A stretch of DNA of 59,581 nt, taken from assembly GCA_900541195.1 (NCBI GenBank), contig UQIY01000006.1, forward strand, positions 1 to 59,581, in the 5' to 3' direction. The notes beneath the pieces are model-generated. The model made no database searches, had not been told where the DNA came from, and saw only the letters and a program-made list of their open reading frames with translations. Origin of the DNA: an uncultured Collinsella sp. GTDB lineage: Bacteria > Actinomycetota > Coriobacteriia > Coriobacteriales > Coriobacteriaceae. This document shows, piece after piece, positions 8,042 to 16,013 of the stretch; the first letter of the stretch is position 1, and the number at the start of each line of letters is the position of its first letter. The position numbers and the translations under genes were made by a program.

Positions 8042-9004
8042 ATGGGAAACATGACGGCGAATCAAAGGCTTACAAGTCACATTAAAGCATGCGAACAGCA
8101 GATGAGCTGCGTGTACGCACGCACGACGGCGGAGGCAAAGCAGATTGAGCGGCGGGTGGCGGCGGGAAGTCTAGAGGCGGTCATGCCGGGGCTGTATGCG
8201 CGTCCGGATTATTGGTCCGAGCTCAAGTTTCGGCAGCGTTATCTGCATCGGGTGCGGGCCCTTGCGCAAAAGCATCCCGACTGGACGTTTTGCTCCTATA
8301 CGGCGGCTGTTATCTATGGCCTTTCGGTTTCGCATGCCAATTTGGCGCACATCCATATCGCCGTGGCGCCGGCGCAATCGACGACGCCCGGCTCTCAGGT
8401 GATTCGCCATCGTTATGCTCGTCAAACACGGGCAATCCAGATGGATATTGCCGTGACCGATATCGATCAAACGATTACGGATTGCCTGGTCGATGCATCG
8501 TTTGTCGAGGGACTGATCATTGCGGACTCGGCGCTTCATGAGCAGCTGTTGTCGAAGGAGCATCTCGTTGAGGCAATCAACAAGCTTGGCTTAAATCGTC
8601 GCGGTGTTGTGACGGCGCGAAGTGTTGCGCGGTGTGCCGATGGCCTATCGGAAAGCGGTGGCGAGTCCAAGGCGCGTGCTCTGATGATTGAGCGCGGCTG
8701 GCAGACGCCGGAGCTGCAAGTTGAGCTGTTCGACCCGGTTGAGCCGGGGCGGCCGTATCGAGTTGACTACTTGTGGCGTGTGGGCGACCGGCTGATTATC
8801 GGGGAGTTTGACGGATTTGTTAAAAGCGAGAAGGCGGCGGAGGAGGGTAGGCTCGCAAAGGCGCAATTTGATGAGCGCCAGCGCGAGTCAAGGCTTTCGC
8901 TGCTTGATAACTGCAAGATCGTGCGCTTGTGCTGGGATGATCTAAGGGATCCGACAAAGCTCGATCGCAAGCTCAGGGTCGCCGGCGTGCCGCGTGAGTG
9001 CTGA
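8042..9004 (+). CDS. AbiEi-like/DUF559-type protein (putative regulator with nuclease-like C-terminus)
   Basis: 320 aa. The N-terminal about 100 residues resemble the AbiEi-type antitoxin/regulator region (GLYARPDYW, FCSYTAAVIYGL). The C-terminus (RVDYLWRVGDRLIIGEFDG, then KIVRLCWDDL) has the layout of the Vsr/DUF559 PD-(D/E)xK fold: D in RVDY and E in GEFDG as candidate catalytic residues, then the final strand. No AbiEii-type nucleotidyltransferase is adjacent, so it is an orphan if it is an antitoxin. The start follows GGGAGGCGAC. Elements B copies 1 and 2 flank the gene. Two loosely similar proteins are encoded at 24104-25207 and 49941-51014. Confidence 0.65.
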   Translation: MGNMTANQRLTSHIKACEQQMSCVYARTTAEAKQIERRVAAGSLEAVMPGLYARPDYWSELKFRQRYLHRVRALAQKHPDWTFCSYTAAVIYGLSVSHANLAHIHIAVAPAQSTTPGSQVIRHRYARQTRAIQMDIAVTDIDQTITDCLVDASFVEGLIIADSALHEQLLSKEHLVEAINKLGLNRRGVVTARSVARCADGLSESGGESKARALMIERGWQTPELQVELFDPVEPGRPYRVDYLWRVGDRLIIGEFDGFVKSEKAAEEGRLAKAQFDERQRESRLSLLDNCKIVRLCWDDLRDPTKLDRKLRVAGVPREC

Positions 9005-9031
9005 GGCAGTTGCGGGACGTTTGGCTTGCAC

Positions 9032-9152
9032 TAGCGTGGAAATCCGGACGTGTATTGGTTGAGCGTGGATTTTCGGACGCTTGTTGAATGAGCGTGGATA
9101 ATCTCCCGTTTTTGACTCGTAAGGGGCTCAAAGCGGGAGATTTTCCACGCTC
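9032..9152. repeat. Palindromic element B, copy 2
   Basis: Units start at 9032 (TAGCGTGGAAATCCGGAC), 9061 and 9090, with a 29-bp period. The last unit pairs with 9135-9152 in an 18-bp hairpin with one mismatch. It lies between the 3' ends of two convergent genes. Confidence 0.85.
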
Positions 9153-9178
9153 ATCTTGCGGGTGCGATGCAGCGACGA

Positions 9179-9775
9179 TCAGGCGCTGATGATGTTGGGT
9201 AACGGCAGGTCGTGGGCGTCGATGGGGACGTGGTCGACACGCTGCTCGTCAAAGGCGATGCCGATGATTTGACATGCGGGCGAGAGCGTGGGCAGGTAGC
9301 GATCATAGCAGCCGCCGCCGTAGCCCAGGCGCGCGCCGGCGCGGTCGAAGGCTACGAGTGGCACGATGGCCATGTCGAGGGCCTCGGCAGGCACGATAGG
9401 GAAGCGGTCGCTGTCGATGTCCATGGCCGCGAAGGTCCGCGTGGGGTGGGCGATAAACGGAGCCGAGGACGCATCGCCGGCGGCAACTGCCCGCATGCAC
9501 ATGCGCTGGCCACAAGCTGCGGCGTCTGTTGCCGAGAACATGCACGGATAGGCTACGCGCCAGCCGCGTTTGGCGGCCGCTGCGGCAAACGCGGCAGGAT
9601 CGACTTCGGAACCCATCGCGGCATAGGCGGCAACGGTGTGCGGCGCCGCGGCATCCGAGCGATCCAACAGCTCAACAAGCCGCGCACAGATAACGGCGGA
9701 CTTCGCCGCCCGCACATCCAAATCAAGAACATCGCGCCGAGCAATCACCGCCCGCCGCAACTCAGCCTTATCCAT
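9179..9775 (-). CDS. 5-formyltetrahydrofolate cyclo-ligase
   Basis: 198 aa, normal family length. It catalyses ATP-dependent conversion of 5-formyl-THF to 5,10-methenyl-THF in one-carbon metabolism. The family signature is at the C-terminus: LGYGGGCYDRYL, followed by the hydrophobic strand IIGIAFDEQ and a terminal DLPLPNIIS-type end. The N-terminal basic helix (MDKAELRRAVIARRD) is typical. The start was set at the ATG 5 bp after GAGGAGG; an in-frame ATG 27 bp upstream lacks such a site. A 13-bp hairpin lies just upstream (9792-9830). Confidence 0.9.
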   Translation of the reverse strand: MDKAELRRAVIARRDVLDLDVRAAKSAVICARLVELLDRSDAAAPHTVAAYAAMGSEVDPAAFAAAAAKRGWRVAYPCMFSATDAAACGQRMCMRAVAAGDASSAPFIAHPTRTFAAMDIDSDRFPIVPAEALDMAIVPLVAFDRAGARLGYGGGCYDRYLPTLSPACQIIGIAFDEQRVDHVPIDAHDLPLPNIISA

Positions 9776-9791
9776 CCCAGCCTCCTCTAGC

Positions 9792-9830
9792 AAACCTGCC
9801 AAAAAGGGACAGGTTTATTTTGGCAGGTTT
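9792..9830. repeat. Hairpin upstream of the cyclo-ligase gene
   Basis: Thirteen-bp perfect arms AAACCTGCCAAAA (9792-9804) and TTTTGGCAGGTTT (9818-9830) with a 13-nt loop containing a further ACAGGTTT. It sits 17 bp upstream of the minus-strand start codon, so it could be an operator or lie in the leader. Confidence 0.6.
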
Positions 9831-9929
9831 TATCTGGGCAAACACCCAAACCATCGCACAAACCATTGCAAAGGGAGCAGTTCATGAACACCTTCGTGGG
9901 TTTTGACGAAGAGCGGGTGTTCGCGGCGG

Positions 9930-10070
9930 TTTGTCTCGATCTGTAACAGTAACTCGGCAAAAATGGGCCTAGCTGTTACAGATTGAGACAAAGGGGCGGC
10001 GCCATTCGGAAACGTCTCGATCTGTAACATCTGGAGCCAATATTGCCGCCTAGATGTTACAGATTTAGAC
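9930..10070. repeat. Tandem hairpin pair (element C)
   Basis: Two hairpins share GTCTCGATCTGTAACA. The first has 20-bp arms at 9930-9949 and 9973-9992; the second has 19-bp arms at 10014-10032 and 10052-10070. Loops differ. The segment next to the loop differs between the hairpins (AACAG/CTGTT against AACATCT/AGATGTT) but pairs in both. It fills the gap between the divergently read cyclo-ligase start and the peptidase stop; no gene is seen in 9776-10166. Confidence 0.8.
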
Positions 10071-10117
10071 AAACTGGTGGGACGGGGTGAGCTGCCCCAC
10101 CCAAGCAGCGGCAAAAG

Positions 10118-10158
10118 AAAAAGGTAGATTTTCAGGCATGTCCCAAAAATCTACCTTT
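10118..10158 (-). terminator. Intrinsic terminator of the M16 peptidase gene
   Basis: AAAGGTAGATTTT pairs with AAAATCTACCTTT across a short loop. On the minus strand it is followed by TTTTTCTTTT. Confidence 0.8.
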
Positions 10159-10166
10159 GCTGTGCG

Positions 10167-13100
10167 TTAGCCCATCAGGTCGACGACGTTAAAGCCGGCG
10201 TTGCTCTTGGCGATGACGTCTCGGCCGCCAAAGACGCACGTTGGCGACTTGGCTGCGATTCGCGTCACGTCGGCGCCGAGCGAGCGAAGCTCACCGGGCG
10301 TGGCGGCGAGCATCTGGGCGCGGCGCTCCTCGCGTGCATGCGGATCGAGCCCGGCCAGGTAGGTCGTGTTGCGGCGTTTGGTGAGCGCGTACGGCTTCAC
10401 TGGCGCGTCCATGCCGCTCACGCAGCTCACGATAAAGCCCTCAAAGGAGGCCTCGTCGGGCTCAAAGCTGCCGAGCCATTCGCCCGCGCGTTCCACGCGC
10501 TCAATCGAAGGATCGACCGCCGGGTCGCGGTAGGTGTAGAACGCCGTCTGACGCTCGCCGGCAGCGCGAAATCCGCAGCCGTACGCACCGCCCTTCACGC
10601 GGATCTCGTTCCACAGGTAGTCGTAGGAGAGCGCGTTGGCGGCAACCGCCCAGGCGCCCGTCACGTCGATGCCCAGGCGACGCGGGTCGCACGCGCTTGC
10701 CGCAAAGCAGATGTCACTGGGGATGACAAAGGCCTCGTGGCGGTCGCGCGGCGTCGGCACCACGAGCGCGTCGCGGCCGGCATCGGCGCCGTCGCCAGCG
10801 CCCAGCCCCAGGTCGCCCGCGGCGGCCCAGTACGCGTCAAAGTCCTCATCGCTGCCGGTAAAGCTCGCCAGGCAGCCATCGGCCACAAAGATGCGGCCTG
10901 CCAGCTCGGCAAGTTTGGCGCGCAGGTCGTCCAGTCGCTCGTCAAAGTGCTCGAGCAGATTGCGCAGGAACAAGTAGAAGTCCACGCCCGAAAGCTGCTC
11001 GCGCACCACGGCCGAAGGCGAGCTGTAGCTCATCGCGCGACCCAGCGCCGCCGAGTGGCCGTTGTTGATAAAGCCCTGCTCAAGCCCAATGCGAATCTGC
11101 GTGAGCACGTCGCGCACGCGGTCGGCGTCGGCATCGAGCAAAAGCGTGCTCGACCACACCTCGCGCGGCAGGCTTGCCAGCGCATCGATCTTCTCGGACA
11201 GGGCGCCGGCGCTCACCAGCAGGTAGGGGCGCACGCCGTCCACGTCGGGCTGGGTCATGACCTCGGTCGTAAAGCTCAAAAAGCCCAGCTTGCCGGCGAG
11301 CAAGTTGTCGAGCTCCTCGGCCGAGTGCTCGCTCGTGGGCAGCTGTTTGAGCAGGCGGCAGAGCAGCGTCACGTAGGGCAGGTCCTCAAATGCGACACAG
11401 CTCAGGTCGAAGTACTGCATGGCGTAGGCCAGGCGGTTGGTGGGGATGCCGTGGCGCAGGCAGGGGATGGGCGCGGTCGTGTCCACGATCAGCGGCGGCT
11501 CGGGGCGCGCCTCGCCAATGTCGGATACACGCAGGCGCGGCAGCGTGGCCTTGGCCTCGGGCGTGTCTTCGGCCTCCTGCGCGGTACGCAGCACGGCCGT
11601 GCGCTCGACCACGTTGGCCAGCTCGGCATCGGTCATGGCGTCGCGCTTGGCTGCTAGCTCGGCGGTCTCGGCACCCTCTGCGCCCTCGGCGGCGTCCACC
11701 GGCACCAGCTCAACCAGCGCCATGTGGTCGTTTTCCAGCACCAGCTCGCGCAGCAGGTCCTCAAAATAGCTGCCGTCCAGCTCGCCGCGCAGCTCCTCGT
11801 ACACCGGGCCGTACTTGAGCGCCAGCGTCGCAGCGTCGTCATCGTAGAGCCAGGTGCTCAGCGCGTCGCACGCGATGGCTACGCCGTCGGCAATACCGTA
11901 GTCGCGCTGGCGCAGGTCGTACTCGTTACTGCTGATGATGGCCTCCAGACGCTCGCGCGGAACGCCGTGCTCGCACAGGTCGCGGCAGGCGTCCCGGAAC
12001 ACGCGACGCAGCTCGCGCGCCACGCCTGGCTGTGCGTTTTGCAGCATGATGAGCTCGTAGGGCTGCAGGCTCTCGGCCGCGGTGTAGCTCACCACGTTGC
12101 CGCCCAGGCCGGCGGCCAGAATGGCCTTCTTAACCGGCGCTTCGTTGGAGCCCAGCAGTGCCTCAAACAGGATGTCCGCGGCGATCGTGCGTTTGCGGTC
12201 GAGCGCGCTGCCCAGCACAAGGCCCAGGCCCACCAGGGCGTTTTCGGGCGTGGTGGCCATCTCGACGCGCTTATACTCGCAGGTCACGGGCGCCTGCACG
12301 CCCAGCGGATTGGGCGCCAGTGCGGACGGGTCCTCGCCGGCGGCAACGGCTGCGCCCATGCGGCGGCTCGCGGCACTCGGCTGCGACAGATAGCGCTCGT
12401 CCAAAAAGGCCAGGGCGCGGTCCACGTCCAGGTCGCCGTAGAGCGTGATGTAGGAGTTGGAAGGATTGTAGTGGCGCGCGTGCGTGTCCAGGAACTGCTC
12501 GTAGGTGAGCGCGGGAATCGCGCGCGGGTCGCCGCCGCTCTCGTGCGCATAGGCGGTGTCGGGATAGAGCGCGGCGTTGACGGCGTCGTCCAGCACGCTC
12601 ATGGGGTCGGACAGCGCGCCCTTCATCTCGTTGAACACCACGCCGTTATAACGCAGCGTGCCCTCGCGCAGGCTTGCGGCGCTGCCGCCGCCCTCGCCCT
12701 CGGCGCCCTCCGGCAGGTCCAGCTCGTAGTGCCAGCCCTCCTGCTCAAAAATGGTGGGCTTGGTATAGATGGCCGGGTTGAACACCGCGTCCAGGTACAC
12801 GTCCATCAGGTTGTACAGGTCCTGCTCGTTGGTGGTGGCAACGGGGTAGATGGTCTTGTCGGGGTAGGTCATGGCGTTGAGGAACGTCTGCATGGAGCTC
12901 TTGATCAGGTCGACAAACGGCTCCTTGACGGGAAACTTGGCCGATCCGCACAGCACCGAGTGCTCAAGAATATGAAACACGCCGGTGGAATCGGCCGGCG
13001 GCGTCTTAAAGCCAATGGCAAAGGCCTTGTTTTCGTCGTCGCATGCTAGGTACAGCAGGCGAGCGCCCGATGCGGTGTGGCGCAGCACGTAGGCGTCCGA

Positions 13101-13211
13101 GTCGAGCTCGGGCACGGTCTCGCGGCGCTCGACGGCAAAGCCGTGGCAGTTAGTGCCGGGCACTAACAGCGCGGCGGCAGCGGCGCGCGGGTCGGTTGAG
13201 GTGGTGGGCAT
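10167..13211 (-). CDS. M16C insulinase-type zinc peptidase (presequence protease/PreP-like)
   Basis: 1014 aa, the size of PreP/falcilysin-type single-chain M16C peptidases that degrade short unstructured peptides. The inverted zinc motif HILEH is at residues 80-84 (STGVFHILEHSVLCGS). The downstream segment with KSSMQTFLNAMTYPDKT is diagnostic of the M16C branch, and the M16C-associated middle domain follows. A C-terminal region with FRAAGERQTAFYTYRDP matches the second catalytic half. No signal peptide is seen, so it is probably cytoplasmic. The start was set at the ATG after AAAGGAGACTGCAT; an in-frame extension to 13436 runs into element B copy 3 and is not credible. Confidence 0.9.
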   Translation of the reverse strand: MPTTSTDPRAAAAALLVPGTNCHGFAVERRETVPELDSDAYVLRHTASGARLLYLACDDENKAFAIGFKTPPADSTGVFHILEHSVLCGSAKFPVKEPFVDLIKSSMQTFLNAMTYPDKTIYPVATTNEQDLYNLMDVYLDAVFNPAIYTKPTIFEQEGWHYELDLPEGAEGEGGGSAASLREGTLRYNGVVFNEMKGALSDPMSVLDDAVNAALYPDTAYAHESGGDPRAIPALTYEQFLDTHARHYNPSNSYITLYGDLDVDRALAFLDERYLSQPSAASRRMGAAVAAGEDPSALAPNPLGVQAPVTCEYKRVEMATTPENALVGLGLVLGSALDRKRTIAADILFEALLGSNEAPVKKAILAAGLGGNVVSYTAAESLQPYELIMLQNAQPGVARELRRVFRDACRDLCEHGVPRERLEAIISSNEYDLRQRDYGIADGVAIACDALSTWLYDDDAATLALKYGPVYEELRGELDGSYFEDLLRELVLENDHMALVELVPVDAAEGAEGAETAELAAKRDAMTDAELANVVERTAVLRTAQEAEDTPEAKATLPRLRVSDIGEARPEPPLIVDTTAPIPCLRHGIPTNRLAYAMQYFDLSCVAFEDLPYVTLLCRLLKQLPTSEHSAEELDNLLAGKLGFLSFTTEVMTQPDVDGVRPYLLVSAGALSEKIDALASLPREVWSSTLLLDADADRVRDVLTQIRIGLEQGFINNGHSAALGRAMSYSSPSAVVREQLSGVDFYLFLRNLLEHFDERLDDLRAKLAELAGRIFVADGCLASFTGSDEDFDAYWAAAGDLGLGAGDGADAGRDALVVPTPRDRHEAFVIPSDICFAASACDPRRLGIDVTGAWAVAANALSYDYLWNEIRVKGGAYGCGFRAAGERQTAFYTYRDPAVDPSIERVERAGEWLGSFEPDEASFEGFIVSCVSGMDAPVKPYALTKRRNTTYLAGLDPHAREERRAQMLAATPGELRSLGADVTRIAAKSPTCVFGGRDVIAKSNAGFNVVDLMG

Positions 13212-13301
13212 ATGCAGTCTCCTTTGACGCCCCAGCGGGGGCGAATCGAGTCGAATCCTCGTGAGTATACCCATATGGGGCCCTCGACCAATCTGCCGCA
13301 C

Positions 13302-13416
13302 GAGCGTGGATTTTCGGACACACGAGCGTGGAAATTCGGACGCAAATTGAACGAGAGTGGATTTTCGGACGGAAACAGCCCCAAAACGCCAAAAAACCGT
13401 CCGGAAATCCACTCTC
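13302..13416. repeat. Palindromic element B, copy 3
   Basis: Units start at 13302, 13324 and 13353, the same 22- and 29-bp steps as copy 1. The last unit (GAGAGTGGATTTTCGGAC) forms the left arm of a 20-bp hairpin with 13397-13416. GAGCG in other copies is GAGAG here and the right arm changes to match. It lies upstream of the M16 peptidase gene. Confidence 0.85.
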
Positions 13417-13470
13417 GATTCCTGACCGTCCATCACTCATGCATTTCTCATTTCTCACTCATCTCTAATA

Positions 13471-13511
13471 TGAGAGATAACAGAAAGATGAGAGATAAAT
13501 ATGAGAGATAA
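13471..13511 (+). promoter_or_regulatory. Operator array 1 (TGAGAGATAA x3)
   Basis: Exact TGAGAGATAA copies start at 13471, 13489 and 13502 (steps of 18 and 13 bp). Partial inverted copies (TCTCAT, ATCTCT) precede them from 13445. The same spacing recurs in array 2. Confidence 0.7.
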
Positions 13512-13635
13512 CTGAGCAGCAAAGAGACAAGCAATCATGGTATTGTCTCAATACCGATTGTTCTACCAGCAAGAACATGTTTAAATGAAACAGATGGCAG
13601 ACATCTTATCTTCCATCTCTCACTCATCTCTTATA

Positions 13636-13687
13636 TGAGAGATAGCAGTAAGATGAGAGATAATTACGAGAGATAACTGAGAGATGA
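13636..13687 (+). promoter_or_regulatory. Operator array 2 (TGAGAGATAA-like x4)
   Basis: TGAGAGATAG, TGAGAGATAA, CGAGAGATAA and TGAGAGATGA start at 13636, 13654, 13667 and 13678; the first two steps (18 and 13 bp) equal those of array 1, 165 bp upstream. The array ends 51 bp before the start codon of the AlbA_2 gene, so autoregulation by that HTH-containing protein is likely. Between the arrays is a small hairpin GGTATTG/CAATACC (13539-13555). Confidence 0.7.
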
Positions 13688-13738
13688 AGGAAATCTATTC
13701 GCGGCATTCTCCGCCGGACCGAGCGAAAGGACGTGCAG

Positions 13739-15214
13739 ATGAACGAAAACGAGCTGACCGGTCTGCTCGAGTCTTTAAGGCGCATGGGCTCGGACGATCT
13801 TAACGTCGAGGTCAAGGAGAGCGCCACGACGCTTTCTCGCGACGTATGGGAAACGGTTAGCGCATTCGCGAATACCGCCGGCGGAATTATCGTGCTCGGC
13901 GTGAGCGAGCGCGCGGGCTTTGTCCCGGTTGAGAACTATGAGACCGAGAAGGTGCTCAACCAATTCGTAGCGGGCATGGGTGATGCCGGCGGCCGCGGAA
14001 AACTGGCCAATCCGCCCAAATACACTATTGAGCGCGTGGAGCTTCGGGGCACCGTGGTTCTCGTTATCACGATTGAGGAGCTCGACCCGTCGAGCAAGCC
14101 CTGCTATGTAATAGAGCGCGGCGCCCAGGGCGGCAGCTACAAGCGCATCGATGACAAAGACGTGCCACTTTCACCGACCGAGGTTTTGGCGCTGTCGTCA
14201 TACGAGCGGACGAGTCCTAGCGATCGCGATGCGGTGCCCGGCGCGGTCGCAGGCGATCTTGACGAGGCCCTGGTCGACCGCACGATAGAGCGTGCTTTCT
14301 CGCTGACACCCCGGGCAATGCGCGGCGCGCCGGACAAGAAAACGAAGCTGGAGCGCCTGAATTTCCTCGACTCCCAGGGCAATGTTACTAAGGCCGGGCT
14401 CCTGGCTGCGGGTGCCTATCCTCAGCAGTTCTATCCTAAGCTCTTTATCGATGTGGCGGTCTATGCCGGAACGCAGAAGGGCGCGGCGGGGTCGTTGAGG
14501 TTCATGGACCGTACGATCTGCGAGGGAACGTTGGGCGAAATGATCTCGGATGCCGTCGCGGCAATCGCCAAGAATTTGCGGCGAACCTCGACGATCCAAG
14601 GCGTCTCGCGTGTCGACTCGCTGGAGATTCCCGAGGAGGTCCTGCGCGAGGCAATCGCCAACGCCGTAATCCACCGAGAATACGGAGATCGGTTCTGTGG
14701 GCAGTCGATCGCCGTTGACGTCTTTGATGACCGTATCGAGGTGACGAACCCCGGCGGCCTATACGGAGGAAAGACTCGCGAGAACCTGTTTGACGGCAGC
14801 TCCCGATGTCGCAATGCGACGCTTGTGAAGCTCATATCGCTTGTCCCATTGCCCGACGGTGCGGGCTCTCCTGCCGAAGGCAACGGGTCGGGCATTCCAA
14901 TGATGCTAGATGCCATGCGTGCGCACGGTCTGGCCGAGCCATTGTTTTGCCCAGGTTTCGACCGATTTAAGGTTGTCCTCTACCGAGCGAAGGTTGAGCA
15001 AATCGATCATGGCGGGGACTTAATTGTGGCGGCACTCAAGCGCAACGGCGAACTGGGAACACGTGAATTGGCAGAATGCACGGGACTCACCGTCTCCCAG
15101 ATTAGGACGCGCGTCAATGCGCTCATCGCACGGGGCGAGCTTGAACCTACGGCGTCAGCGACGAGCCGTAACCGCAAGTATCGGCTGACGGAGCGCGCGG
15201 GGCAGCTGCACTAG
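13739..15214 (+). CDS. AlbA_2 (Schlafen-like) domain ATP-binding regulator with C-terminal wHTH
   Basis: 491 aa. An N-terminal AlbA_2/divergent AAA_4 domain (VEVKESATTLSRDVWETVSA, then GGIIVLGV) is followed by a HATPase_c_4-type region (LREAIANAVIHREYGD, EVTNPGGLYGG) and a C-terminal winged helix (LGTRELAECTGLTVSQIRTR). Such proteins are usually annotated as putative transcriptional regulators or ATP-dependent DNA-binding proteins; the effector is unknown. The ATG at 13739 is 8 bp after GAAAGG; a GTG two codons earlier is too close. Seven TGAGAGATAA-like sites upstream suggest autoregulation. Confidence 0.8.
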   Translation: MNENELTGLLESLRRMGSDDLNVEVKESATTLSRDVWETVSAFANTAGGIIVLGVSERAGFVPVENYETEKVLNQFVAGMGDAGGRGKLANPPKYTIERVELRGTVVLVITIEELDPSSKPCYVIERGAQGGSYKRIDDKDVPLSPTEVLALSSYERTSPSDRDAVPGAVAGDLDEALVDRTIERAFSLTPRAMRGAPDKKTKLERLNFLDSQGNVTKAGLLAAGAYPQQFYPKLFIDVAVYAGTQKGAAGSLRFMDRTICEGTLGEMISDAVAAIAKNLRRTSTIQGVSRVDSLEIPEEVLREAIANAVIHREYGDRFCGQSIAVDVFDDRIEVTNPGGLYGGKTRENLFDGSSRCRNATLVKLISLVPLPDGAGSPAEGNGSGIPMMLDAMRAHGLAEPLFCPGFDRFKVVLYRAKVEQIDHGGDLIVAALKRNGELGTRELAECTGLTVSQIRTRVNALIARGELEPTASATSRNRKYRLTERAGQLH

Positions 15215-15342
15215 TGGCTGCCCCGCCTCACACCCCGCCATTTCACGCACCGCGCATCGAAACCTACGGCAAAGCAGTTACAATAGCCCAATGTGCATCG
15301 CGCACGACGATGATATCGGCGCCCGCGACTGGGGGAGAAAAC

Positions 15343-16008
15343 ATGGCAGAGCAACAGATAACGCCGGGGACCAAGCTTCAGGTGGCATTCGACGTGCCCA
15401 TGGGCCAAAAAACCGACTTCAACATGCTCGCCACGTACAAAGAGAACCTGGACGAGGCGTACTTCCTTATGAGTGCGCCCATGCTCGCCGGCAAGCCGCT
15501 CATTATGGACGAAAACCAAAAGCTCCTGCTGCAATACAAAGTGGGCGAGGAGACGTTCGTGCTCGCCGGCTACCCCGAGTCGGTCGAGAAAAAGGGCATC
15601 CGCACCTACTGGAAAATGCGCAAAGTCGCCGAGCAGCGCACCTTCGTCAAACGCCGCGACGAGCGTTTTAAGGTCGCCATGCGCCTGACCTACCAGCGCG
15701 ACAACGCGCCGACCCCCGAGCCCGAGGACGCCATGACCATCGACGTCTCGGCTGGCGGCCTGGCCGTCTACCTCAACGATTACCCCGACGTGGGCGAGGC
15801 CCTGGCCGTGCAAATGCCCGCGATCCGCTTGCAGGGCGAGCGCCACGAGCTGCCCGAGCAGTTGGGCATCGTGTGTTGGGTGCGCCGCGCGCCCAAGGGC
15901 AGCCTGTACCGCAACGTCTGCGGCTTGCAGTTCCGCTATGCCGACGACATGGAGCGCGAGCTCGTCAAAGAATACGTCGGCTACATTCGCACCAAATATA
16001 AGATCTGA
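15343..16008 (+). CDS. PilZ domain c-di-GMP-binding protein (YcgR-like layout)
   Basis: 221 aa. Residues about 1-95 form a YcgR-N-like beta domain. The PilZ domain follows, with both nucleotide-binding motifs intact: RxxxR at Arg104-Arg108 (KRRDERF) and DxSxxG at Asp134-Gly139 (DVSAGG). It should bind c-di-GMP in the cytoplasm. The start follows GGGGGAGAAAAC. The stop is 5 bp before the membrane protein gene, so the pair is cotranscribed. Near the exported-protein cluster, it may tie surface-structure output to c-di-GMP; this is inference. Confidence 0.88.
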   Translation: MAEQQITPGTKLQVAFDVPMGQKTDFNMLATYKENLDEAYFLMSAPMLAGKPLIMDENQKLLLQYKVGEETFVLAGYPESVEKKGIRTYWKMRKVAEQRTFVKRRDERFKVAMRLTYQRDNAPTPEPEDAMTIDVSAGGLAVYLNDYPDVGEALAVQMPAIRLQGERHELPEQLGIVCWVRRAPKGSLYRNVCGLQFRYADDMERELVKEYVGYIRTKYKI

Positions 16009-16013
16009 TCGCC

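Noticed and set aside
10338..13049. Two frames of about 440 residues on the plus strand opposite the M16 peptidase gene
   Set aside because: Shadow frames; the minus strand encodes a full-length M16C peptidase with its zinc motif.
13441..13690. Coding sequence or CRISPR in the GAGAGATAA-rich region
   Set aside because: All frames are broken and the spacing is 11-18 bp; the pattern fits operators.
15241..15342. A promoter for the PilZ operon at TACAAT (15279-15284)
   Set aside because: No acceptable -35 is present at 15-19 bp upstream, so I did not list it as a feature.
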